From Rhodobacterales bacterium HKCCE3408 (GTDB taxonomy: Bacteria > Pseudomonadota > Alphaproteobacteria > Rhodobacterales > Rhodobacteraceae), in NCBI GenBank assembly GCA_015689705.1, contig WVSN01000013.1, positions 21,095-85,094 on the forward strand: a DNA stretch of 64,000 bases, read 5' to 3'. The stretch's first letter is position 1; each line of letters begins with the position of its first letter. Position numbers and translations under genes: made by a program. The notes under the pieces are model-generated. The model worked only from the letters and a program-made list of their open reading frames with translations, was not told where the DNA came from and ran no database searches. This document shows positions 25,597 through 33,059 of this stretch, piece by piece.

Positions 25597-25623
25597 GCGC
25601 GCCGGCCGCGGGGGCCGGCGCGC
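25597..25623 (-). repeat. perfect 11-bp inverted repeat between the DoxX and VOC genes
   Basis: GCGCGCCGGCC (25597-25607) and GGCCGGCGCGC (25613-25623) are exact complements around a five-base loop (GCGGG). It sits in the 62-base gap inside the operon, eight bases after the DoxX stop on the minus strand. There is no U-run. It probably acts as an mRNA processing or stabilising hairpin, or reduces readthrough to the downstream genes. Confidence 0.65.
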
Positions 25624-25630
25624 TGGTGTC

Positions 25631-26044
25631 TCAGGCCGTCTTTTGCGTGGCGACGGGCAGTTTCAGCGCATAGGCGCCGGGCCCCATCAGCGCGATCGCG
25701 ATGCTCGCCACCGCCCAGAAGACGGGGTATTCCCATCCGCCGCCCTGGCTCGTGAAGTCGAAGCCGTTGGCGAAATGGACCGTGGTCGCGCCGAGCAGGA
25801 CAACGGCCTGCGCGATGGCGACCGGGCGCACGGCGAGGCCGAGGATCAGTGCCAGCCCGCCGAACACCTCGATGAGGATCACGGCGTAGGCGAGCAGGCC
25901 GGGATAGCCGACGCTTTCGAAGAAGCCGACGGTGCCGGGGATGGTGAACACGAACACCTTGGTCAGGCCGTGCACGAGGAAGAAGGCGCCGGAGGCGAGA
26001 CGCAGTGCGAGGGCGGCGTAGGGGGCGGTCTGCTGGTCGATCAT
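25631..26044 (-). CDS. DoxX family membrane protein
   Basis: A 137-residue, four-helix inner-membrane protein. The start MIDQQTAPYAALALRLASGAFFLVHGLTKVF has the LRLxxGxxFLxHGxxK pattern of the DoxX family. EVFGGLALILGL and the ending with AIALMGPGAYAL complete it. DoxX proteins are thought to take part in quinone or thiol-linked redox reactions at the membrane. It is flanked by a Rossmann-fold reductase gene (32 bases upstream) and the VOC gene, so it belongs to the quinone-stress operon. Confidence 0.85.
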   Translation of the reverse strand: MIDQQTAPYAALALRLASGAFFLVHGLTKVFVFTIPGTVGFFESVGYPGLLAYAVILIEVFGGLALILGLAVRPVAIAQAVVLLGATTVHFANGFDFTSQGGGWEYPVFWAVASIAIALMGPGAYALKLPVATQKTA

Positions 26045-26076
26045 CGGTCTGGTCCTTTTCTGATCCGGGGAGTGCG

Positions 26077-26709
26077 TCAGCGCGACAGCCAGGCGGGCGC
26101 GATCTGCGTGCCGCGGCCGAGCATGTAGCCGAACTGGATGTTCAGGTAGCCGAGCGGCTCGATGTAGCGGGCGTTGGTCAGCCCGCCGGCGTCCACGGCG
26201 TCGAACCCGGCGGAAGTTGCCAGCTCGATCACCTTCGCCTTCGCGCCGTCGTGGTCGGAGGCGACGAAGGTCGGCACCTTGCGGCCGCCGAAGTCGAGGC
26301 CCTGGTCGTAGACCTGTGCGAAGACCGTGTTGAAGGCCTTCACCACCTCTGCGCCCGGGATCAGGCCGGCGACGGTTTCCGCCGCGGAGGTGTCGAAGCC
26401 GAGCGTGATGCCCGAGAAGTCCTCCCGGATCGGGTTGGTCACGTCGACGACGACCTTGCCCGAGAAGTCCGCTGCCCCGGCGATGGCCGGAATGGCGGCG
26501 AAGGGCACGGCGAGTATGACGATCTCGGCCCCGGCGACGGCGCTTTGCAGATCGGCGGCCTGGACGGTGAGGCCGGAGGCGGCGAGATCGGCGGCGAGCC
26601 CGTGGGCGTCTTCGACCGACTGGCCCGCGACGGTGACGGTCTGGACCGGGGCGAAGGTCCGGGCGAGGCCCTTGCCGATATTGCCGGTTCCGATGATGGC
26701 GATGTTCAT
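26077..26709 (-). CDS. NADPH-dependent F420 reductase-like Rossmann oxidoreductase
   Basis: A 210-residue protein with an N-terminal NAD(P)-binding signature (MNIAIIGTGNIGKGLARTF) and the layout of the F420_oxidored (NADP oxidoreductase, coenzyme F420-dependent) group: VVDVTNPIREDF, VKAFNTVFAQVY and FVASDHDGAKAKV. Members without F420 in proteobacteria are usually unnamed NADPH reductases. It is the first gene of the operon, with the LysR regulator divergently placed 126 bases away. Its likely job is NADPH-linked reduction in the same stress response, but the substrate is unknown. Confidence 0.82.
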   Translation of the reverse strand: MNIAIIGTGNIGKGLARTFAPVQTVTVAGQSVEDAHGLAADLAASGLTVQAADLQSAVAGAEIVILAVPFAAIPAIAGAADFSGKVVVDVTNPIREDFSGITLGFDTSAAETVAGLIPGAEVVKAFNTVFAQVYDQGLDFGGRKVPTFVASDHDGAKAKVIELATSAGFDAVDAGGLTNARYIEPLGYLNIQFGYMLGRGTQIAPAWLSR

Positions 26710-26800
26710 GAGAGCGATCCTTTGGTGTGAAGGGCCGGTGACTGGCCCGCGGCGATGAGCCGAAGATGGGCCAGATGATTGGTTCGAAAAATGTCTCTAT

Positions 26801-26819
26801 TGGCGAATGATTTTCGCCA
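26801..26819. promoter_or_regulatory. candidate LysR operator in the divergent promoter
   Basis: TGGCGAA (26801-26807) and TTCGCCA (26813-26819) form a 7-bp inverted repeat with a five-base spacer in the 126-base gap between the reductase gene and the lysR gene. LysR regulators usually bind such dyads containing T-N11-A between divergent genes. It lies 17 bases upstream of the LysR start, a place suited to autoregulation. Confidence 0.55.
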
Positions 26820-26835
26820 TGGTATTCACAATCCC

Positions 26836-27744
26836 ATGGATCTGATCGACGGGATGCGCACCTTCGCCGCCGTGGTCGAGGCGGGGTCATTCACCGCCGC
26901 GGGCGACCGGCTCGGGATGTCCAAGAAGCTCGCCAGCAAGTACGTGGCCGAGCTCGAGAGCCGGCTGCGTGTTCAGCTTCTGCGCCGGACGACGCGTTCG
27001 CTCAGCCTCACCAACGCGGGCAGCCGGTACTATCCCCGCTGCGTCGCCGTTCTGGAGGAGATCGACGCGCTCGGCGCTGAGATCCGCGAGGGCGAGACCG
27101 GGCTCTCCGGCCTGCTCCGGGTCTCGGCGCCGGTCACGTTCGGAGAGCTGTTTCTGCAGGATGCGCTGGCCGATTTCCGCGAGGACAATCCCGACCTGGT
27201 GATCGACCTGCGGCTCAACGACAGGTTCGTCGATCTCGCGGGCGAGGGCTTCGACCTCGCGATCCGGATCGGCGTGCTCGAGGACTCGACGCTCGTTGCG
27301 CGCAAGCTCGGCGAGACGGAGATCGTCGCGGTCGCGAGCCTCGATTACCTCGCCCGCGCGGGGATGCCGGAGAGCCCGGCCGATCTGTCACGGCACGCCT
27401 GCCTGCGCGACAGCAACTTCCGTGCCGGTCAGGCCTGGGCTTTCGAAATCGGCGGCACGATGCAGCGCATCCCGGTCACCGGCGGCTACCTCGTCAACAG
27501 TGCGACGGCCGTGCGCCGGCTGGCGCTGCGCGGGGCCGGCATCGCGCTCTGCCCAGATTATGCCGTGGCGCAGGACATCGCCGCGGGGCGCCTGAGGCGC
27601 GTTCTGGCGGATTTCCCGTCCCCGACGCTCGGCATCAACGCGGTGTTCCCGGATGCGCGCCGCCTGCCGGCCCGCACCCGCGCCGCGCTCGACCACCTGT
27701 CCCGCACCTTCGCCGATCCGCCGTGGCGGGCGGGGCGGGGCTGA
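26836..27744 (+). CDS. LysR family transcriptional regulator
   Basis: A 302-residue regulator. The winged HTH covers residues 1-60 (MDLIDGMRTFAAVVEAGSFTAAGDRLGMSKKLASKYVAELESRL, split as MDLIDGMRTFAAVVEAGSF and AAGDRLGMSKKLASK). The substrate-binding domain follows from about residue 90 (LRVSAPVTFGELFLQDALADF), with the typical LVARKLGE and GAGIALCPDYAV stretches. The start at ATG 26836 keeps the standard LysR N-terminus, so the upstream extension of 19 residues is rejected. It is divergent from the reductase-DoxX-VOC-GS-hydroquinone-reductase operon and is very likely its regulator, probably responding to an aromatic electrophile. The ligand is unknown. Confidence 0.9.
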   Translation: MDLIDGMRTFAAVVEAGSFTAAGDRLGMSKKLASKYVAELESRLRVQLLRRTTRSLSLTNAGSRYYPRCVAVLEEIDALGAEIREGETGLSGLLRVSAPVTFGELFLQDALADFREDNPDLVIDLRLNDRFVDLAGEGFDLAIRIGVLEDSTLVARKLGETEIVAVASLDYLARAGMPESPADLSRHACLRDSNFRAGQAWAFEIGGTMQRIPVTGGYLVNSATAVRRLALRGAGIALCPDYAVAQDIAAGRLRRVLADFPSPTLGINAVFPDARRLPARTRAALDHLSRTFADPPWRAGRG

Positions 27745-27913
27745 GGGCCGGACAGGCCGCAACTCGTTTCGAGGGAGGGGGGCGCGGAGGCGTCATGCGG
27801 TGGCGGTGGCGCGCCGCAGGCTGCATTGCGCCGAGCTTCGGCTGCGCGCGCATGTCGATTGAAAACAGGGGCCGAACCTGCCAAAGAGCGATCACTGGGG
27901 AGATCAATTCACG

Positions 27914-28387
27914 ATGGCCGATTTCGGTAGATTGAGGACGACGCTTGCCTATGCCCGGCTCGGCCTCGTTTCGCTGACCGCTGCGATTGTACCGATCGCC
28001 GGCACAGCCCAACAGCTCTGCGGCTCCGACCTGTTCGAGGGCGAGCCCGACGCGGACAGCCTGATGGCGCAGACGCTCGAATTCCTCGACATTCTCGAGA
28101 TCGGCGGCGTCGTCGCCTTCGAGGGCGTGGAGGGGCGCATGTCGATCGGCGCGGCGCGGCAGGCGCTTCAGGACGGTGTCGGCAGCGCCAGTCTTCTGGC
28201 CTGCGTCGTGGATGCCGAGAGTATCGAGTTCGCGGGCGGCGAAGAGGGCGTGATCGTCGGCTGTGACGCCGGCGGGGCTCCGTCGATCCTCGGGTCGAGC
28301 GGCTCCAGCCCCGATCCGACGACGGGCGCGCTGTTCTGCACGACCGAGGTCGCCACCATCGCGCAATACATGGGGTCGCAAGCCTGA
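27914..28387 (+). CDS. secreted protein of unknown function
   Basis: A 157-residue protein starting at ATG 27914 after an AGATCAATTCACG leader. It has a hydrophobic signal peptide (LAYARLGLVSLTAAIVPIAGTAQQ) and a mature part with LCGSDLFEG and a DILEIGGVVAFEGVEG stretch. Four Cys (LCGS, LACVV, GCDAG, FCTTE) could form two disulphides. I do not recognise a family. It is 28 bases upstream of the tandem glycosyltransferase gene on the same strand and may be co-expressed with it. Confidence 0.6.
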   Translation: MADFGRLRTTLAYARLGLVSLTAAIVPIAGTAQQLCGSDLFEGEPDADSLMAQTLEFLDILEIGGVVAFEGVEGRMSIGAARQALQDGVGSASLLACVVDAESIEFAGGEEGVIVGCDAGGAPSILGSSGSSPDPTTGALFCTTEVATIAQYMGSQA

Positions 28388-28415
28388 GCCGGGTGGCTCG
28401 CTTCGAAGTCGGCAC

Positions 28416-30479
28416 ATGATCTCGGCAATCATCCCGTACCGCGACTGGTCCCTGGAAAGGCTCGGCGGATGCGTCGAGCGGCTGCGGCACCTGCCGGCGA
28501 TCACCGAGATCATCGTCGTCGATTTCGGGTCGTCGGAGCCTCTGGCCGCTCTTCCCGGTTGCCGGGTCGTCAGGGTCGATGCCGACCGCTGGTGCCTGGC
28601 CGAGGCGAACAACATCGGCATTGCCGAGGCGCGGAACGACGTCGTCCTGAAGATCGACGCCGATGTGCGGCTGATGATCGGGAACGAGACGCTGGAGGAG
28701 CTGGCCGGATCGCTGAGCGACGGCCGGGCCTCGTTCATCGTGCTCCAGCCCACCGACGTGCAGTACGAGGACGGCCGCCCAAGCCGCCGCCGGCTGCGTC
28801 CGTCCTGGGCCGAGGGCTGCTGCAATCTGTTCAGTCGCGCCGACGTCGTCGAGATCGGCGGGTTCGACACCCGGTATTTCGACTATGGCGGCGAGGACAA
28901 CGACCTGTGCCAGCGGCTGCGGCGGTACGGCAAACGGGTCGATCTCTTCCAGTCCGACAGGGTCCTGCACGAGCGGCACCCGCCATCGGATGCGCGCGAG
29001 AAGGGGGTGTTCTCCGACCTCCACAAGAAGAACCTTCTGGCCGACACCTCGATCTTCCGGCCGCAGCCGTTCCGCTATTCCGACTACCGGGACGACGGGA
29101 CATTCGGCCCGGCGATCACCGTGGCGATCGCGACGACCGACCGGCCGAACCGGGCGGCCCATCTCGACTATTGCCTGCGGGGGCTGGCGGCCCAGACCTT
29201 CCGGGATTTCGAAGTGCGGATCTGCGAGAACGGAACGCCGGCGCGGAAACGCCTTAAGCTCGCGGCACTGCGCAAGGCGTTCCCGACGCTCGACATTCAC
29301 CTGCACGTGCTCGACGAGCCCTCGATTCCGAAAGCGCGCAATCTCATCACCGACCACGCCCGGGGCTTCTACATCGCGGTTCACGATGACGACGATTTCT
29401 CGTTCCCGACCCGCTTCGAGGAGCAGCTGGACTGCATGGCGGCGCAGGAGGGCGCGCATGGCTGCCATTCGAGCTGGATCGAATTCGACGAGGAGACGGG
29501 ACGGCTGAGGTCGTATTACGGGCAGCCGCGCGACATCAACGAACTGCTGCGGCGGCCGCGCAAGGTGACCCTGCACAGCAGCTGCTTCTACCGCCGGGAC
29601 GTGCTGGCGCGCATGCGGTACGACGAGACCCTCACGCTCGGCTCGGACTATCAGCTGCATGTCCGGATGACGCTGGCCGGTCTCGAGGTGCCCCATTCCG
29701 GCAGGTTCCACGTCCTGCGGCGTCTGCACGGGGCGAGCGTGACGAATACCGGCGTGATCGATCAGCGCGACGTCGCGGACCGGACGAACGCGGCCTACCG
29801 GTACTTCCTGGGCGAGCCGTTCCTGGCCGCGATCCGGGCCGAGAGCGAGGACCCGTTCTGGGTCACCGGGTTCCCGACCATCCGCGAAATGCTGGCCTAC
29901 CTGCCCGCCGACTTCGGCGCGTTCCGGCTGGATCTCCACATGGAAGCGGCGCTTGCCCTCGGGTTCGATCCGCTTTTCGGCGCGGGAGGGGATGGCGCCG
30001 TCTGCCAGTTCGCCGGCGTGACCTTCGTTCCGGCGTACCGGGATTACGGCTACAGCACCCGGCTTGTCATGCGGTCGCAGGTGCCGATGACCGCCGGCGA
30101 GATGATGGAGCGACTGCCGGCCTTTGGAGCACTGCGCGGGGTGGACCCGGTGTCGGAGATCGAACTGTCCAGCCCGTCGTCCCTTCAGGGGCTGGACGCG
30201 CTGCGCGTGGAGGCCGGCCAGAGGCGCGTCATGTCGCGCCGCTATGACGACATGGTCGAGGCGCTGAACGCGATGCCCGAGTCCCTTCTTGCCGCCGGGC
30301 TTGGCCGGATCGAGTTCTTCGCCGTCAATCACCCGGTCGAGGGCGTTCACGTCCTTCTGGGGACCTTCGACAATACCGGGGATCTCGAATACGCGCTGAG
30401 CGTCGCGAATTCGGGCAGGACGGGCGACTACTTCGCGGTGTCGAGCATGGGCCGGCGCGGAGGCTTCCATGGAGCTTAG
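28416..30479 (+). CDS. bifunctional-type glycosyltransferase with two GT2 domains
   Basis: A 687-residue cytosolic protein. Domain 1 (residues 1-about 215) starts MISAIIPYRDWSLERL, has VLKIDADVRL (DxD) and FDYGGEDNDLCQRL, the acceptor-side ED motif. Domain 2 (about 230-430) starts ITVAIATTDRPNRA, has LAAQTFRDFEVRICENG and the metal site HDDDDFSFP, then LTLGSDYQLHVRM. The C-terminal 250 residues have no match I know. Two GT2 domains in one chain also occur in chondroitin/heparosan-type polymerases and in O-antigen GTs, which add two alternating sugars. The start is ATG 28416; the longer frame upstream overlaps the secreted protein gene. Its last 11 bases overlap the next gene. Confidence 0.8.
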   Translation: MISAIIPYRDWSLERLGGCVERLRHLPAITEIIVVDFGSSEPLAALPGCRVVRVDADRWCLAEANNIGIAEARNDVVLKIDADVRLMIGNETLEELAGSLSDGRASFIVLQPTDVQYEDGRPSRRRLRPSWAEGCCNLFSRADVVEIGGFDTRYFDYGGEDNDLCQRLRRYGKRVDLFQSDRVLHERHPPSDAREKGVFSDLHKKNLLADTSIFRPQPFRYSDYRDDGTFGPAITVAIATTDRPNRAAHLDYCLRGLAAQTFRDFEVRICENGTPARKRLKLAALRKAFPTLDIHLHVLDEPSIPKARNLITDHARGFYIAVHDDDDFSFPTRFEEQLDCMAAQEGAHGCHSSWIEFDEETGRLRSYYGQPRDINELLRRPRKVTLHSSCFYRRDVLARMRYDETLTLGSDYQLHVRMTLAGLEVPHSGRFHVLRRLHGASVTNTGVIDQRDVADRTNAAYRYFLGEPFLAAIRAESEDPFWVTGFPTIREMLAYLPADFGAFRLDLHMEAALALGFDPLFGAGGDGAVCQFAGVTFVPAYRDYGYSTRLVMRSQVPMTAGEMMERLPAFGALRGVDPVSEIELSSPSSLQGLDALRVEAGQRRVMSRRYDDMVEALNAMPESLLAAGLGRIEFFAVNHPVEGVHVLLGTFDNTGDLEYALSVANSGRTGDYFAVSSMGRRGGFHGA

Positions 30480-31065
30480 GTTCGACTATCTCCCCGACCG
30501 GATGTTCTATGCCGTGCGCTTCAGGCCGGGCGCGTACGAAAGCACGCCGTTCATCCGCGAACTGCGCTTCTGGGGCGTGGACCGGGTTCCGTGTCCGTCC
30601 CTGAGCACGATGGCGGCGCTGCTGGCGCTGAAAGGGCACCCCATGTCCGTCGTCACGCTGCAGGACGCGGCGCTGAGCCCGGCCGTCTGCACCGCGCTGT
30701 CGCAATATTTCGGTGTCGCGGTTCATCCGGCATCGCTCGAGGTCGATCGTCGCGATCTGCCGGGCGGCGAGAGGACGGTCGCCCCGGTCCGGTTCGCATC
30801 CGCGTCCGGGATGACCGGTGGCCTCGACGGCGCCGAAGTGGTGACGTGGACCAGCCTCGACGACCTGCGCGGCCCGTTCGGCGGGGCAATTCGGACGAAC
30901 CTCGACGCCTTCGATTTGGATGAGACCGAGAAGAACCTGATCGTCGCGCTGTGCTGCGCCGGCAAGGATGTCGGGCACATCCTGCTGCCGGACGCGGCCC
31001 CCGGCCTGACGGCTGTCTTTCACCGGATCGGTCTCGAAATCGTCGACCGCTCGCCCGCGGACTAG
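30469..31065 (+). CDS. unknown protein coupled to the tandem glycosyltransferase
   Basis: A 198-residue protein from ATG 30469 to TAG 31065. It starts MELRFDYLPDRMFYAVRFRPGAYES and ends TAVFHRIGLEIVDRSPAD. It has no signal peptide and no long hydrophobic segment, and the ATG overlaps the glycosyltransferase 3' end by 11 bases, so the two proteins are probably made together and may act together. I do not recognise the family. A small accessory or glycan-sensing role is possible, but nothing in the sequence shows it. Confidence 0.6.
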   Translation: MELRFDYLPDRMFYAVRFRPGAYESTPFIRELRFWGVDRVPCPSLSTMAALLALKGHPMSVVTLQDAALSPAVCTALSQYFGVAVHPASLEVDRRDLPGGERTVAPVRFASASGMTGGLDGAEVVTWTSLDDLRGPFGGAIRTNLDAFDLDETEKNLIVALCCAGKDVGHILLPDAAPGLTAVFHRIGLEIVDRSPAD

Positions 31066-31072
31066 CCGGCGT

Positions 31073-32671
31073 CTACCGGTCCATCGCGTCGCGCAGGCGG
31101 GAGATCACGCGGCTGCGCATGTCCTCCAGCTCGCTGTCCTGAAGCTCGGTCTCGGGATCGGTCCGGGTGGCGACGGTACTGACCTGGGGCGTGATCTCGA
31201 TGCCGGTGCCGATATAGATCTCGATCGTGCCGGGCTCGGGGTTCACGCCCGATGCCGTGAAATCCCTCGCGCGCGCGCCGATCGTGCGGGCCACGATATC
31301 CGCGGCTTCGGCCGATCTGTCGTCGTAGTAGCGGACCTGGTTCTCGGAGATGCGGTAATCGACGCGGTTCACCGCGACGACGGGCAGGCGCAGTCCGTCC
31401 ACCGTGTCCTGCAACTCTGCGACGACGTCGTCTCCGACGCTGTCCGCGGCGAAGATGTGCAGGATGACGAAGTCCGCGCCGGGAATGTCCGGGTAGGTCA
31501 CGTGGTCGGTCACCGCCGGCGCGCCGGTCGCCCCGATATCGCGGGACAGCCCGGCCGGGATCGTGCTGAGCGCCGCCGGGATCACCGCCGTCACCGGATC
31601 ATCGACGGTCGCGAGCGCAAAGCTGAGACCGCCCGCCGGTTCGGGCGGGGCCGACACCTGCACGAGCGTGGACAGGAAACTGGGCCGGTCGGGGCTGGCG
31701 GCGGACAGGCGATCGGTCTCCGGCGCCGGATCGGCGGCGCGCGGCACGGGACGCGCCGTCGGGAGGCGGATGTCGCTGTTCAGCGCGCTGTCGAACGCGC
31801 CCGATCTCGCGACGGGCCTGCTTCCCGCGAGGGCCGTTTCGCCGGCGTCGAAGCTGAGCGGGCCGAGCGTTCCGGGATCTTCCAGCAGCGCGGGCGGGTT
31901 TTCGGTGCCCAACGGCTCACCCTCGCGCGGCGGCGGCGGCACGATCACCGAGACCCGCGGAAAGCGATCCACGGCCGGCGCGGCGAGCGATGCGGCTTCC
32001 GGCGTCGTCCCGATGCTGACCGCGATCCGCGCGAGCGCCGTCTGCAGAACGGCCGGCACCGGGGGCACGAGTTCCGTGTCGAGATCGGCGATTGCGGTCG
32101 GGCCTTCGGCGGCGGGTTCGGCCGGGGCCGGCGCCTGAGCCTGAGCGGTTTGCCCGGGTTCGGCGACAACTGCCGGGGCCGGCGCCTCTGCCATGGGCTG
32201 TTCCGGGGCCGCCGCGTCATTGCCGGGCAGGGGGCCGTCGTAGTTCATCAGGCCGACACCCGCGACGATCCCGATGCAGAACGCCACCACTGCGAAACCG
32301 ATGCGCCGTCGGGCGACCCCGGATTTCCCGGGCGAAGGCATCACCGCAGCGGCCGGAGCAACGTCCGGCCAGTCCTGCGGTTCTTCCTGTGGCTCGACCG
32401 CGACCGGCCGCGGCGCTTCGGTGGGGGCCTGATCTTCGGCCGCTCCGGTCCGGTTGCGTGCGCGCAGGACCTCCTCCCGTTGAGCCCGCGCCCGCTCGAG
32501 CCGGTCGGTGAAGGTCAGGTTGGTCTCGGCGGTCTTCGAGTCCGCGGTCGGAGCGCCGCCGGCCGTGGTCGGCCCGGTCTGGTCCTGGCCCGTTCCGGCG
32601 TTCGCGGACCGTGCTCGCAGCACGGCTTCGCGCCGGGCTCTCGCCTTCTTGAGACGATCTTCCCAGTTCAT
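31073..32671 (-). CDS. membrane-anchored protein with internal coiled repeats and a LytR_C-like domain
   Basis: A 532-residue protein. The cytoplasmic N-terminus holds two copies of a basic helical repeat (WEDRLKKARARREAVLRARS at residue 3 and FTDRLERARAQREEVLRARN about 38 residues later). One membrane helix follows near residues 115-135 (RRIGFAVVAFCIGIVAGVGL), then a Pro/Ala-rich periplasmic linker and a C-terminal domain of about 140 residues. That domain (VAVNRVDYRISENQVRYYDDR, then DFTASGVNPEPGTIEIYIG) looks like the LytR_C/SPOR-like region found near cell-wall and exopolysaccharide proteins. Start options are ATG 32671 and a TTG at 32713 with a better GGAG site, which would add 14 residues. 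It converges on the unknown gene. Confidence 0.65.
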   Translation of the reverse strand: MNWEDRLKKARARREAVLRARSANAGTGQDQTGPTTAGGAPTADSKTAETNLTFTDRLERARAQREEVLRARNRTGAAEDQAPTEAPRPVAVEPQEEPQDWPDVAPAAAVMPSPGKSGVARRRIGFAVVAFCIGIVAGVGLMNYDGPLPGNDAAAPEQPMAEAPAPAVVAEPGQTAQAQAPAPAEPAAEGPTAIADLDTELVPPVPAVLQTALARIAVSIGTTPEAASLAAPAVDRFPRVSVIVPPPPREGEPLGTENPPALLEDPGTLGPLSFDAGETALAGSRPVARSGAFDSALNSDIRLPTARPVPRAADPAPETDRLSAASPDRPSFLSTLVQVSAPPEPAGGLSFALATVDDPVTAVIPAALSTIPAGLSRDIGATGAPAVTDHVTYPDIPGADFVILHIFAADSVGDDVVAELQDTVDGLRLPVVAVNRVDYRISENQVRYYDDRSAEAADIVARTIGARARDFTASGVNPEPGTIEIYIGTGIEITPQVSTVATRTDPETELQDSELEDMRSRVISRLRDAMDR

Positions 32672-33059
32672 GTCGGCAAGTGCTTTCCGGTTTTCGTGCG
32701 GAATGTTTGCCAAACGTCACTCTCCAACACCGCAACCATCAAGCGGTCGATCGACATTGTCATCGAATCGGAACCGATAATCACACCTGAATCGCGGGAG
32801 ACGCAAACCGCAGACGGGGGATAATCGGGCCGGAGGACTGGTCGAACGCCTTTTTTCGCAGGAATCCTGCAACCGCGGGCGGCGGCATTCCGCCGGTGCG
32901 GGTGGTTCGGTCGGTGCGGGGCGATCAACAAAGGCTGCCGAAGATCGCCGCTGTGGCCGACAGGGTCTTGCCCGGGACGCCGAATGCCCCGGATTCAGTG
33001 CGGCGAGATAGCCCCGCGCCGTCGGAGGGTTGCGACCACAGCCCGGATCTCGGCGGTCT
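32672..33059. other. 388-base gap between the LytR_C-like and FAD dehydrogenase genes
   Basis: The dehydrogenase gene ends at 33060 and the LytR_C-like gene starts near 32671, both on the minus strand. The GC content drops in the centre (32690-32820), with runs such as TTGTCATCGAATCGGAACC, where the promoter of the LytR_C-like gene should lie. The remainder is GC-rich with no convincing gene, RNA or terminator. Short reading frames on both strands look like shadows. Confidence 0.5.
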
